Positions 29,737-38,739 of a stretch of DNA of 64,000 nucleotides are shown here, piece after piece; the stretch's first letter is position 1, and every line of letters starts with the position of its first letter. Origin of the DNA: Sulfurovum sp. (GTDB lineage: Bacteria > Campylobacterota > Campylobacteria > Campylobacterales > Sulfurovaceae); contig JAMORY010000027.1 in the NCBI GenBank assembly GCA_027063305.1, forward strand, positions 1 to 64,000, written 5' to 3'. Made by a program: the position numbers and the translations under genes. A model generated the notes under the pieces. That model saw nothing but the letters and a program-made list of their open reading frames with translations, had not been told where the DNA came from and searched no databases.

Positions 29737-30068
29737 TGCGTATTCACATCGAAGCCCTCTCCTTCGATACCATTATCGGGCTTCTCCCTTTTGAGAGAGA
29801 AGAGCCACAGCGTGTCATCATCGATATTGAAGCCGACTACCGTTATGCACAAGGCATTTTCATCGATTATGCAGAAATGGCATCGATGGTTACGGAGCAG
29901 ATACAGCAAAAGAAGTTCGAACTCCTTGAGGATGCGCTCTTGCACCTGGCAGATCAACTGTATCAACACTACCCACAAATATCACGCCTATATATCAAGA
30001 TCGGCAAACCCGATATTCTTGAAACCTGCCAAGTGGCATTAAGTCGTGTTTGGGAGTTCAAATCATGA
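29733..30068 (+). CDS. folB: FolB-like dihydroneopterin aldolase
   Basis: A 111-residue protein of the FolB tunnelling fold. IHIEALSFDTIIGLLPFEREEPQRVIIDIE is the family N-terminal strand pair (normally G-x-x-x-x-E-R-x-x-x-Q), FIDYAEMASMVTEQI matches the D-Y-x-x-V segment, and the C-terminal VALSRVWEF closes the fold. It cleaves dihydroneopterin in folate synthesis. The conserved catalytic Lys region reads IKIGKPD. It overlaps plsY and ruvX by 4 bp each (ATGA). Confidence 0.85.
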   Translation: MMRIHIEALSFDTIIGLLPFEREEPQRVIIDIEADYRYAQGIFIDYAEMASMVTEQIQQKKFELLEDALLHLADQLYQHYPQISRLYIKIGKPDILETCQVALSRVWEFKS

Positions 30069-30463
30069 AGTATGCGAGTATCGATGTAGGGCTCAAACGG
30101 ATCGGTACTGCGATCGCACTTGATGGGAAGATCGTTATGCCACAGAACGCCATCATCCGAAAGAACCGTAATCAGGCCGCCCGTGATGTCAATGCATTCT
30201 TACAAGAGTGGGAGATCGAACATTTAATTGTCGGGCTTCCTAAGGGTGGTTCGAGTGAAGCGGAGATGGAACGGCGTATCAAACACTTTGTCTCTCTGCT
30301 CGAACTCTCCATCCCCATAAGCTACCAAGATGAACAAGGCAGCAGTTTTGAAGCAAAAGAGATGACCATGGGACAATTCCGTCATAAGCGTGACGGGAAG
30401 ATAGACTCTATTGCCGCACAGATCATTTTGGAGCGTTTTTTGGCACGACAGACAAAAGACTAA
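30065..30463 (+). CDS. ruvX: RuvX (YqgF), RNase H-fold putative pre-16S rRNA nuclease
   Basis: A 132-residue protein. MKYASIDVGLKRIGTAIA carries the first catalytic Asp, LIVGLPKGG the second strand, and DEQGSSFEA the D-E motif; DSIAAQIILERFL closes with the last Asp. YqgF proteins are linked to 16S rRNA 5' maturation. The frame is open to 30050, but the ATG at 30065 makes an ATGA overlap with folB. The 3' end overlaps the convergent thioredoxin gene by 4 bp. Confidence 0.92.
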   Translation: MKYASIDVGLKRIGTAIALDGKIVMPQNAIIRKNRNQAARDVNAFLQEWEIEHLIVGLPKGGSSEAEMERRIKHFVSLLELSIPISYQDEQGSSFEAKEMTMGQFRHKRDGKIDSIAAQIILERFLARQTKD

Positions 30464-30891
30464 TCGCTATAAAGCGTCTTCTGCAACTGCTTTGCCTCAT
30501 GCAAGTCGTTCAGAAGCGTCTTCGCATCGATATATCCTATATTCTCATAAACACTCTTCTGTGTCTTTGCATCGATAAAGAACATCGAAGGGAAGAAGTT
30601 CTCACGGAACACCTTAGGATAATCGGCATCTTTATCGATGATCAAGGTAACGAACTCCTCATCCAACGTACGTTTAACATCACGATCGTGCAACGTCCTA
30701 TCGATCAGTTTATTACACCAGCGACAATGCTTTTTTACGATGATCATCACCAGCATCCTCTTTTGTGTCTGTGCTTTTTTCAATGCAACGGAATATTGGC
30801 TCTCTACACCTAGCTTTTGTGCGGCGACCACCGCATCCGTTGCCCAAAGCAACCCGCTAAGCAGAAATATACTTATGATCCATTTTCTCAT
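30460..30891 (-). CDS. Periplasmic thioredoxin-fold protein (SoxW/thioredoxin_7-like)
   Basis: A 143-residue protein with a signal peptide (MRKWIISIFLLSGLLWATDA). The mature part is a thioredoxin fold with HCRWCNKLIDRTL (C-x-x-C), VTLIIDKDADYP and the cis-Pro in FFPSMFFIDA. This pattern belongs to the family of periplasmic thioredoxins that include SoxW and DUF255-type proteins. Likely role: keeping a periplasmic Cys reduced or repairing disulfides. Partner unknown. Convergent with ruvX; the GH3 gene lies upstream on the same strand, 11 bp away. Confidence 0.8.
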   Translation of the reverse strand: MRKWIISIFLLSGLLWATDAVVAAQKLGVESQYSVALKKAQTQKRMLVMIIVKKHCRWCNKLIDRTLHDRDVKRTLDEEFVTLIIDKDADYPKVFRENFFPSMFFIDAKTQKSVYENIGYIDAKTLLNDLHEAKQLQKTLYSD

Positions 30892-30902
30892 ATCACTCTC
30901 TC

Positions 30903-31988
30903 TTACAGTCTGTTTTTTAAACGCTGGATACGTTTATAGGAGGATTCTATCTGCTTTTTGTTAATACGTTTTTGAGCGATCAGACTTTTGATCGTCTCTA
31001 CCAATGTGTGTGTAGAAACGACCTTTCTAGGATCAAGCTGGTTTCCAAAAAGCAAGATGTCATCTCCCGCATTGATCGCCAAGGCAAGCACATCCGCCAA
31101 CCTGTACTTATGACTGATCGCTCCCATTTGCAGATCATCGGTGATAACCACGCCATTAAACCCCAGTTTTGCCCTCAGTAACCCGTCAACGCTCTTTTTA
31201 GAGAGTGTAGCGGGGTATTTCGCATCTATTTTTCGGTTAAATACATGTGCGACCATCACCGTATCGGCACGATCCTTCAACATACGGTAAGGCTCCAGCT
31301 CTACAGGCTTCCATAAATGGGTCACATCAACGAACCCTTTGTGGGTATCTCCTACCGAAGAGCCGTGCCCAGGAAAATGCTTGAGTGAAGTGAGCACTCC
31401 ATACTCATGCATCGCATCGATAAAGATAGAAGCATACTTTGTGACAGTTTGAGGATCCTTTCCAAAAGAGCGTCCCAGTCCATGGATCACATGGTTCTTA
31501 GGATTGATATCCAGATCGACCACGGGAGCGAGATCGTAGTTGATACCGACACTCTTAAGCTCTTTTGCCATCGCCTCATAGGTTCGCTTCATTTCAGAAG
31601 CACCCGATCTTACAACATCTGAAGCTTTAGGGAACTTGCCATAGAATCCATATTTGCTTTTAAGACGCTGAACACGCCCTCCTTCCTGATCGACAGCAAT
31701 AAGCAATTTACCGTCACGGCTACATGCCTGAAGCTCTTTGGTCAAGCGTGCTACTTGTGCCTTGTTCACAATATTTTTAGGCTTGCTTTTATCTACAGGA
31801 TTGTAATCAAAGAGAATGACCGCACCAAGATTGTACTTTTTGATATCTTGACAGATACGAGAGTCCGGCTTGGCACTAGTACCATGAAAGCCCACCATCA
31901 ACATCTGCCCTATTTTCTGCTCCAACGGTACCTCTGCCAAAAGTACCGTACTGCATATACCTAAACCGACTATTATTTTTTTAAACAT
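30903..31988 (-). CDS. Exported GH3 beta-N-acetylhexosaminidase (NagZ-like)
   Basis: A 361-residue glycoside hydrolase family 3 protein. The ATG at 31988 gives a signal peptide (MFKKIIVGLGICSTVLLA), so unlike cytoplasmic NagZ it is probably periplasmic. AVDQEGGRVQRLK, KHFPGHGSSVGDTHKG (the Asp-His dyad loop of NagZ) and VITDDLQMGAI (nucleophile Asp) are present. It should remove N-acetylglucosamine from muropeptides. The in-frame codon at 32018 would spoil the signal peptide. Confidence 0.88.
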   Translation of the reverse strand: MFKKIIVGLGICSTVLLAEVPLEQKIGQMLMVGFHGTSAKPDSRICQDIKKYNLGAVILFDYNPVDKSKPKNIVNKAQVARLTKELQACSRDGKLLIAVDQEGGRVQRLKSKYGFYGKFPKASDVVRSGASEMKRTYEAMAKELKSVGINYDLAPVVDLDINPKNHVIHGLGRSFGKDPQTVTKYASIFIDAMHEYGVLTSLKHFPGHGSSVGDTHKGFVDVTHLWKPVELEPYRMLKDRADTVMVAHVFNRKIDAKYPATLSKKSVDGLLRAKLGFNGVVITDDLQMGAISHKYRLADVLALAINAGDDILLFGNQLDPRKVVSTHTLVETIKSLIAQKRINKKQIESSYKRIQRLKNRL

Positions 31989-32109
31989 TCTTTTTCTCTC
32001 ATTTTTTATTCTGAGCATTGTACACGATTTGGGCTTTCACCGTCACACATAACCGTATGATAAGGTATTTTTATGGTAAGTACTACATCTTACACATCAG
32101 ACCCCTCGG

Positions 32110-32165
32110 TTACTCATTACTCATTACTCATTACTCATTACTCATTACTCATTACTCATTACTCA
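32110..32165 (+). repeat. Eight perfect tandem copies of a 7-bp unit (TTACTCA)
   Basis: 56 bp of exact TTACTCA repeats, with a partial unit after. It is the only perfect and longest heptamer array in the window and has no GC-ATACC hairpin beside it, only a weak GTAAG/CTTAC stem about 20 bp upstream. The unit is related to the ATTCACT/ACTCATT units of the composite elements. It lies between the GH3 gene and the small ORF at 32218-32271. Copy number should vary easily by slippage. Confidence 0.95.
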
Positions 32166-32217
32166 TTATTTTACCCACCCGTTATTAGTATTCGGTTAAA
32201 CTTGATCCTTTATACTT

Positions 32218-32271
32218 TCACCATAAGAGCATCAGAAGGGACCAACAGACACCCCTCCCTAGTTTTTTCAT
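32218..32271 (-). CDS. 17-residue hydrophobic small ORF in a structured transcript, candidate type I toxin or leader
   Basis: MKKLGRGVCWSLLMLLW, preceded by a strong ribosome-binding site (AAAAGGAG, 5 nt spacing). Two Lys and one Arg precede a hydrophobic stretch. In the minus-strand RNA, GGAGACCAA at the ribosome-binding site can pair with TTGGTCCC inside the ORF, and a 12-nt segment upstream (32330 to 32319) is the exact complement of the ORF 3' end (32235 to 32224). A 5'-3' long-range stem and a hidden ribosome-binding site are features of AapA-type toxin mRNAs of Helicobacter and Campylobacter. A plus-strand TATACT (32211-32216) could start an antisense RNA near 32223. Speculative: no homology is claimed. 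Confidence 0.35.
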   Translation of the reverse strand: MKKLGRGVCWSLLMLLW

Positions 32272-32330
32272 TTGGTCTCCTTTTCGTAGATTTTTTCCTC
32301 CTCCTTTTTTAACTCTTCCTGATGCTCTTA
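32224..32330. repeat. 107-bp inverted-repeat region with 12-bp arms
   Basis: TAAGAGCATCAG (32224-32235) and CTGATGCTCTTA (32319-32330) are exact reverse complements. A second inner pair GACCAA (32240-32245) and TTGGTC (32272-32277) lies within. Between the arms the minus strand is very purine-rich, with several GGAG motifs. It fits a folded RNA (either strand) or a small non-autonomous element. The region 32019-32436 otherwise holds only the heptamer array and an AT-rich promoter region for the next gene. Confidence 0.7.
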
Positions 32331-32436
32331 GATACCACTCCCTTTTAAACCCTATCTATTTTTTAGAAAAAATACACGATTCTTACATCTTTGTTAATGT
32401 ATAATGCTTATAATAATAATTAAAAAAGGTATACAC

Positions 32437-32958
32437 ATGAAAAAATTACTCTTATCACTACTGCTTCTCTTCTCGTTCCTCTATGCAGCAGGAGCACAAA
32501 GCGAAAAGAAGTCAAGCATTGAACTGACAGATATCAATGGTAAGCACTATACCGTTATCGGTACACCAAAGGGATTGAAGATATCCGGTATGGAAGGTAA
32601 AGTGGTCTTTCTTGAATTCTTTGGCCATAAATGCCCACCTTGTCTTAAGTCTATCCCTCACCTTATCGACCTTCAGAAGAAACACCCTAACGACCTTGCG
32701 ATCATCTCTATCGAGGTACAGGGACTTGACAATGCACAACTTCAAGCTTTTGCCAAACAGAAGGGGATGAACTATACCGTGATCTCCGGAGAACAGGAGA
32801 GATTGTTCGTTAGCTACATTTCCCAGCGTGCTCAGTGGCAAGGAAGCATTCCATTCCTTTTGGTTCTTGACAAACAGGGTGATGTACAGTTCATTCAAGC
32901 GGGGATGCTACCTGAATCTGCACTTGAGAACGTCTTTGAACAGTTGAATAAAAAATAA
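32437..32958 (+). CDS. TlpA-like periplasmic thiol-disulfide protein
   Basis: A 173-residue protein from the ATG at 32437, with a signal peptide (MKKLLLSLLLLFSFLYAAGA). The thioredoxin fold of the TlpA/ResA type has FFGHKCPPCLKSIPHL (C-P-P-C), LAIISIEVQG, and the cis-Pro in GSIPFLLVLD. TlpA-like proteins reduce periplasmic thiols, for example in cytochrome c or oxidase assembly. The partner is unknown. An AT-rich promoter with TATAAT near 32400 lies upstream. Confidence 0.85.
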   Translation: MKKLLLSLLLLFSFLYAAGAQSEKKSSIELTDINGKHYTVIGTPKGLKISGMEGKVVFLEFFGHKCPPCLKSIPHLIDLQKKHPNDLAIISIEVQGLDNAQLQAFAKQKGMNYTVISGEQERLFVSYISQRAQWQGSIPFLLVLDKQGDVQFIQAGMLPESALENVFEQLNKK

Positions 32959-32961
32959 TAT

Positions 32962-33741
32962 CTACACCAATCGTACGATACCGTTGTGTATCGTTACGAT
33001 ACCCTCAAGCTCCGCTTCATATACACGATCACCAAACCGTGCTATCGCTTCATCTAATGTAGGATAGGATTGGCAGAAATAGAAAAAATCATCTTTTTCA
33101 ATACTGCTTTGCATGACCGCTTTACCAAACTGGGATGCAAACGCTTCAATATCATAGATCACTTCCGCTTCTCCCTCTTGCACAAGACGGTTCGTTCCCT
33201 CACTCTCACCCAATCTATGAGGGATCACGTAGATACGTTTTCCCATCTCTTTGGCAAATGCAACGGAGCGAAGAGAACCACTTCCCATATCCGCTTCCGT
33301 TACGATCAATACATCGCCTAATGCCACGACCAGTTCATTGCGTACGACAAAACTCCACTTCGTTGCACGAAAACCGTCATTAAAAGGACTTAGAAGCAGA
33401 CCTTTTTGTTCAATTCCCTCTATTAGCCCTCTGTTGATCGAAGGATAACGAATATCCAATCCGCACCCAAGTACGGCAACTGTATTCTCCTCTCCTGCGG
33501 CATGATGCGCACAGGCATCCACCCCCATCGCCGCACCACTGACGATACATATCCCTCTATAGGCAAGTGCCTTTGCGATCTGCTCGGTAATCTGTTGAGT
33601 ATAAAGTGAAGGGGTACGCGTCCCTACGATCGAGACCATCGGACGCTTAAGCAGGGAGAGATCTCCTCGAAAAAAGAGCTCTGCAGGATATTTTTTCATA
33701 CTTTCGAATGCTCTAATATGTGTTGTGACAACCGGACTCAT
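32962..33741 (-). CDS. dprA: DprA, DNA-processing protein A (Smf)
   Basis: A 259-residue protein loading RecA on incoming single-stranded DNA in natural transformation. The Rossmann-like core has VSIVGTRTPSLY, ICIVSGAAMGVDACAHHAA, AVLGCGLDIRYP, and GSGSLRSVAFAKEMGKRIYVIPHRLGES. A short C-terminal winged-helix-like segment follows (about 200-259). The ATG at 33741 has AAGGAG upstream; the longer frame to 33777 has no site. It lies convergent with the TlpA-like gene. Presence suggests competence in this lineage. Confidence 0.9.
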   Translation of the reverse strand: MSPVVTTHIRAFESMKKYPAELFFRGDLSLLKRPMVSIVGTRTPSLYTQQITEQIAKALAYRGICIVSGAAMGVDACAHHAAGEENTVAVLGCGLDIRYPSINRGLIEGIEQKGLLLSPFNDGFRATKWSFVVRNELVVALGDVLIVTEADMGSGSLRSVAFAKEMGKRIYVIPHRLGESEGTNRLVQEGEAEVIYDIEAFASQFGKAVMQSSIEKDDFFYFCQSYPTLDEAIARFGDRVYEAELEGIVTIHNGIVRLV

Positions 33742-33877
33742 AGTTGCTCTCCTTAAGATGGTAGAAAATCTTAACACAGCTGATACAGAACATATAAAAA
33801 TCTGTCATATTGTCATATATTTCATCTTTCTCTCCCAAAGAGTGCTATAATGCCACAATCTTTTACCGGAGGCTCAT

Positions 33878-34261
33878 ATGGCAGATCATCTAGGAAAACT
33901 ACTTTTACGTCTCAGTATCGGGGGGATGTTACTTCTGCACGGTATTTACAAAATGCAACATGGTATTGGTACGATCAAGGGGATGCTCCATGTGCACCAC
34001 CTGCCTGATATTCTTGCATACGGGGTCTATTTTGGTGAGGTTCTGGCACCTTTGATGTTAATACTTGGTATCTATAGCCGTATCTGGGCGGGTGTGATCC
34101 TGCTCAATATGACCATGGCCCTTTGGCTTACAAACTTTAAAGGGGGTACGACACTGGGAGCATATGGTGCGTGGGGTGCACAAAGTTTGATGTTCTTTTT
34201 ACTGGGTGCATTCTGCGTGATCTTTCTTGGATCCGGTAAATACGCTATCCGTGTGGACTAA
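33878..34261 (+). CDS. DoxX family membrane protein
   Basis: A 127-residue inner-membrane protein with four predicted helices. LLLRLSIGGMLLLHGIYKM (about 7-25) with the conserved R and H-G is the DoxX signature, and GVYFGEVLAPLMLILGIYSR continues the family pattern. DoxX members are linked to quinone- or thiosulfate-dependent redox complexes in some organisms; the function here is unknown. TATAAT at 33846-33851 and GGAGG near the ATG give it its own promoter. Confidence 0.85.
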   Translation: MADHLGKLLLRLSIGGMLLLHGIYKMQHGIGTIKGMLHVHHLPDILAYGVYFGEVLAPLMLILGIYSRIWAGVILLNMTMALWLTNFKGGTTLGAYGAWGAQSLMFFLLGAFCVIFLGSGKYAIRVD

Positions 34262-34269
34262 GGGAAGGG

Positions 34270-34704
34270 CTACTCCCCTCCACCATCTCCGCCGGACCCT
34301 TCACAACCTCCGTCACTACCAAAAGCTGTTCCGACAACCATTCCCACAGGATAATGCACTTTCCGTCTTATCCCCCCTATGATCAATACCGTACCGATAA
34401 AAAGTGTCATTGCAAAGAGACCCAGTGACATATAGTAACGTATGGTATCCGTCTCCTGTGTCAATATACCTACTGACCCTAAAGCAAGAAGCAGTGCCAT
34501 CAGATAAGAGTTACTTCTTCCCAGCAACCAAGTTGCGAACACTATCTCTGCTAGCACCGTATAGTTTAGTGTAGGCTGAAGTATTACATGGATAAAAAGA
34601 AAAGCTGATGAAAGAAAAACCCCGATACTGCGTCTACTTTTTTGATGCAAATAGGACATATCTTCCATTGGTCTGATATAGCGGGTAACTGGACGTACTT
34701 TCAT
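34270..34704 (-). CDS. Small membrane protein with Gly/Cys-rich tail, function unknown
   Basis: A 144-residue protein with a basic N-terminus and about four hydrophobic segments between residues 27 and 110 (IGVFLSSAFLFIHVIL, VLAEIVFATWLL, YLMALLLALGSVGIL, LGLFAMTLFIGTVLIIGG). It ends in a low-complexity tail GSDGGCEGSGGDGGGE with one Cys. Not recognised. The stop codon of the DASS transporter and the start of this gene are adjacent (34704/34705), so the two are probably translated together and could be functionally linked. Confidence 0.65.
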   Translation of the reverse strand: MKVRPVTRYIRPMEDMSYLHQKSRRSIGVFLSSAFLFIHVILQPTLNYTVLAEIVFATWLLGRSNSYLMALLLALGSVGILTQETDTIRYYMSLGLFAMTLFIGTVLIIGGIRRKVHYPVGMVVGTAFGSDGGCEGSGGDGGGE

Positions 34705-36042
34705 CTATCTGGCGACCCATCCCCAAAATGTATAGGCGACCACGCTAAGCACCGCTACACCGATCAGGTTCAGTTTAAGACCTATGATCGCCATCTCTTT
34801 AATACGTATTACTCTCGAACTCATCACTATGGCGTTAGGCGGGGTGGCAATAGGCAACATAAAGGCGTAAGATGCTGCTACGGTCGCGGTCATCAGAATG
34901 ATCGCACTTTGATCTTCAGGCATATATTTGGAGAACTCATAGAAGATCGGGATCGCAATGGATGTCAGTGCCGTATTGCTTGTCACCTCCGTAGAGAAGG
35001 TTACAAAAAGTGCAACGACCACAAGCATCCAAAACAACGGCAAGGATGAGATCGCATGAAGCTTTCCTGCTATATCTTCTGCAAGGCCCGTACTGATGAA
35101 CGCCGCAGCGATACTGAAGCCCGCACCAAAAAGAAAGATGATCTCATACGGAAGATTACGTGTATCATCCCATGTCAAAAAACCAATACGCGGCATGAAC
35201 ATCAACATACCAAAGCCCAGCAAGACCAGTTTCTCGTTCATCGCCATGCCAAAAAGCTGTTTCATAAAGGTATTGGCAATCAACACGAATGCAAGGATAC
35301 CGATGATCATATAAAGCCTTTTTTGTTCTCTATCAAGAGTGACCACATCATGTTTGACATCCTCAACAGACTCTCCACTTACCCCTAATGAGAGCAGATA
35401 GGGCATGATCAGAAGCATTGCTCCGACAACCGGTAGCATCAGAAGCATCCAACCGCCAAAGGTCATCGTCGGAAGTTGATGCTCTTCTAAAAATCCCAAC
35501 AAGATCAAGTTCGGTGCCGTTCCGATAGGTGTCAGTATCCCTCCAATACTTGCCCCATAGGCTGTAGCAAGCAGGAAACGAACCTTTAAACGCACATTCT
35601 CACTCAAAAAAAGGGCAATAGGCATCAACATTAATGTAATGGTCGTATTGGAGAGGATCGCACTCAAAAGTGCCGAAGTGATCGCCAAAGCATAGATGAT
35701 CCCACGGGCTGTACGAGGGAAAAAGCTTAAGAGTTTTGCCGAAAAGTACTTATGCAACTCCGTCTTTTCAATAGCGATCGCCAGCATAAATCCACCCAAA
35801 AAAAGGAAAATGATCGATTTCGAGTAGTTTGCCGTAACGGCATTCGTATCTAAGATACCAAAAACCGGAAAAAGGATGATCGGCAACATAGAAACAACTC
35901 CCAACGGTAATGCTTCATTGGTCCATAGTGTCACCAGAAGTGCCACAAGTCCGATAAGCACCGCATGTTCGAACGGGAACCAAACACCGCTAACAACTCC
36001 CGTGACCACTCCAATAGCTATTGCAATAGCGATTCCTCGCAT
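34705..36042 (-). CDS. DASS (SLC13) family anion/sodium symporter
   Basis: A 445-residue inner-membrane transporter with about 11-12 helices. WTNEALPLGVVSMLPIILFPVFGI is the SLC13 signature near the start. The two sodium/substrate repeats show as SNTTITLMLMPIAL and SNTALTSIAIPIFYEF, each with the S-N-T motif, and GTAPNLILLG and ATPPNAIVMSS form the second half of each site. Family members carry dicarboxylates, citrate, phosphate or sulfate; the substrate cannot be fixed. It follows the deacetylase gene by 3 bp. Confidence 0.9.
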   Translation of the reverse strand: MRGIAIAIAIGVVTGVVSGVWFPFEHAVLIGLVALLVTLWTNEALPLGVVSMLPIILFPVFGILDTNAVTANYSKSIIFLFLGGFMLAIAIEKTELHKYFSAKLLSFFPRTARGIIYALAITSALLSAILSNTTITLMLMPIALFLSENVRLKVRFLLATAYGASIGGILTPIGTAPNLILLGFLEEHQLPTMTFGGWMLLMLPVVGAMLLIMPYLLSLGVSGESVEDVKHDVVTLDREQKRLYMIIGILAFVLIANTFMKQLFGMAMNEKLVLLGFGMLMFMPRIGFLTWDDTRNLPYEIIFLFGAGFSIAAAFISTGLAEDIAGKLHAISSLPLFWMLVVVALFVTFSTEVTSNTALTSIAIPIFYEFSKYMPEDQSAIILMTATVAASYAFMLPIATPPNAIVMSSRVIRIKEMAIIGLKLNLIGVAVLSVVAYTFWGWVAR

Positions 36043-36045
36043 CTT

Positions 36046-37179
36046 CTACCTCCTAAATAGTGCATCGATATAGACCACTTCCACCTCATTTTGTAGCCAT
36101 GTGGCACGACGAAGTGCCTCGAACGTTACAGAATGAGGATGGCCTATGGCAATGGCGAACCCATGTTCTCTTGCCAATGCCACTGCTTTTTTCAACTGGG
36201 TATGAATGTACCCTATCTCTTTTTTATTGTCAAGGAAAATATCACGTGACACATACGCATCACCATATCGGTGTGCGATCTTTCTCACACAGCTTCGTCC
36301 TGTTGTCAAACTGTCAATAAAGATAAAACCATCTTCTCGCATTGCATTATACAGTATCGCCATAGCATGACAATCCTGTGTGAATTTCGAACCGGTATGA
36401 TTATTGATATAGTAAGCACGAGGAAAAAGTCTTCTTAACTCATCGATCCTTTGGCGCATCTGAGAAGCGGTAAAGCTTCGCATCAATGTCTTACTCTGTC
36501 TATCATACTTCCATTTCCCAGACTCCATTGGCAAATGTACCATATAATGCACCACTTCCGTTGCCAAACGTGGCGTCTTTGATGATTGTGCATACGGAGG
36601 AAAGATCGAAGGTGTTACGGGAAAAGGCAGTGACTTGATCGTATCGAGTTGGGCTTTGGTATGGATATCATCAATAATGATCGCCAATCGTCCCTTTCGA
36701 TTTCGATATGCTAACTCTACCGGCGAGGTGTGCGTATCTGTTACACTCACCGATCGCTCTTCTCGTTTGCTCTTCTCCTTATGCGTATCTTGCGTAGATA
36801 CTTGTTTTGCTACCGTTTTTGTACGCTCTTTCTTTTGTAGTGGCTGATACTCAACATCATGCTTACGTGACAATGGGCTCTTCTGTTGTTTCTCATACTC
36901 TGTAGCATGCTCTTTTATGCGCTTCTGTATCGTTACTTCAGCAGCTTTTTGCCGATCAAGCTTCTTACCCACCATATATGCAGCAGCAACAAGCACGACC
37001 ATTAAAATAGTAAAGAGTATGATTTTAACGATCCTTCCGATGGTTCCGTTTGTTCGCTTCTTATGCCTTTGGCGCGTAGTACGTCGCTTTTTTCCAGTGC
37101 GATCAGTACGACTGTTTTTTCGTTTTCGTGTCGAACTCTTTTTGGTGGGTGGTACTGTTTTTTTTGAAGATCTAGCCAT
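36046..37179 (-). CDS. Divergent polysaccharide deacetylase (YibQ-type) with membrane anchor
   Basis: A 377-residue protein. A strongly basic first 45 residues, one transmembrane helix (about 50-68) and a charged linker precede the catalytic domain (about 155-377). RLAIIIDDIHTKAQLDTIKSLPFPVTPSIFPP, HYMVHLPMESG, YINNHTGSKFT and FIDSLTTGRS match the divergent polysaccharide deacetylase family, which has the NodB-like fold. The substrate is unknown. TATAAT (minus strand, 37191-37186) lies only 6 bp before the ATG and no ribosome-binding site is present, so the mRNA is probably leaderless. Confidence 0.85.
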   Translation of the reverse strand: MARSSKKTVPPTKKSSTRKRKNSRTDRTGKKRRTTRQRHKKRTNGTIGRIVKIILFTILMVVLVAAAYMVGKKLDRQKAAEVTIQKRIKEHATEYEKQQKSPLSRKHDVEYQPLQKKERTKTVAKQVSTQDTHKEKSKREERSVSVTDTHTSPVELAYRNRKGRLAIIIDDIHTKAQLDTIKSLPFPVTPSIFPPYAQSSKTPRLATEVVHYMVHLPMESGKWKYDRQSKTLMRSFTASQMRQRIDELRRLFPRAYYINNHTGSKFTQDCHAMAILYNAMREDGFIFIDSLTTGRSCVRKIAHRYGDAYVSRDIFLDNKKEIGYIHTQLKKAVALAREHGFAIAIGHPHSVTFEALRRATWLQNEVEVVYIDALFRR

Positions 37180-37185
37180 AATGCC

Positions 37186-37191
37186 ATTATA
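37186..37191 (-). promoter_or_regulatory. -10 element implying a leaderless transcript of the deacetylase
   Basis: TATAAT on the minus strand, with 6 bp between it and the ATG at 37179. A transcript starting 6-7 nt downstream of the -10 would begin at or next to the A of the start codon. Confidence 0.5.
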
Positions 37192-37235
37192 GCCAAAGCT
37201 GTTTCATTTCTCTTCAAGAACAGAGCAAAGAATAA

Positions 37236-37499
37236 CTAGTCGTGAGGTTTTAGTTCATAAATGGAGATATTGTGTTGCTTTTGCGGTTTATTCTCTTCCT
37301 GTTCTTCCGCCTCAACTTCCGCCTTATGGCTGCTATCGTGCACAAAAACCTCTTCAATTTCTACTTTACCGCTGTCTACAGGGGTTTTCATCCTTACCTC
37401 AAATGCCCGCTGTTCCGCATCAAGCTTATCTTCGTAAAAACCGAAATCTGCAACCCTCTCACTGAACTGACTATAATACACCACTTGGTAGATGATCAT
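37236..37499 (-). CDS. Small acidic protein, function unknown
   Basis: An 87-residue protein from ATG 37499, with CCGGAG 8 nt upstream. It is a short soluble protein with an aromatic-rich first half (MIIYQVVYYSQFSERVADFGFYEDKLDAEQRAFEV) and a Glu/Lys-rich second half ending SIYELKPHD. No known domain recognised. It lies alone between the deacetylase and ilvC, on the same strand. The reading frame and ribosome-binding site support it as real. Confidence 0.6.
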   Translation of the reverse strand: MIIYQVVYYSQFSERVADFGFYEDKLDAEQRAFEVRMKTPVDSGKVEIEEVFVHDSSHKAEVEAEEQEENKPQKQHNISIYELKPHD

Positions 37500-37630
37500 C
37501 ACAAACACTCCGGATTTTTATTCATCATAGCATAGGAACATCTTAAATTCATAACAATTATAAGAAGGAAAGGGGGAAAAGAGGGAAAGTGTGGGGTGCC
37601 GATACAGTACCGAAATACTGTAGGCAAAAA

Positions 37631-38656
<1,026 letters not shown>

Positions 38657-38689
38657 TCAATATCCTTCTGTTAAGTGAAAATTTCCGCG

Positions 38690-38732
38690 ATTATATCAAA
38701 AAATTGCTTTAACCTGTCGCGTAAGTGCGACA
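38690..38732 (-). promoter_or_regulatory. ilvC promoter -10 and an upstream stem-loop
   Basis: TATAAT on the minus strand at 38695-38690, 34 bp before the ilvC ATG. Just upstream, TGTCGC (38715-38720)/GCGACA (38727-38732) forms a 6-bp stem that may end transcription of the OmpA-type lipoprotein gene. No leader ORF rich in Ile, Val or Leu codons is seen here, unlike at leuA. Confidence 0.5.
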
Positions 38733-38739
38733 AGCTCCT

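Noticed and set aside
32110-32165. Heptamer array as a CRISPR array
   Set aside because: Units are 7 bp, directly adjacent, with no spacers and no cas genes anywhere in the window.
34270-34704. Gly/Cys-rich tail as a metal-binding or bacteriocin-like peptide
   Set aside because: There is only one Cys in the tail and the protein is mainly hydrophobic helices. Not enough to claim a function.
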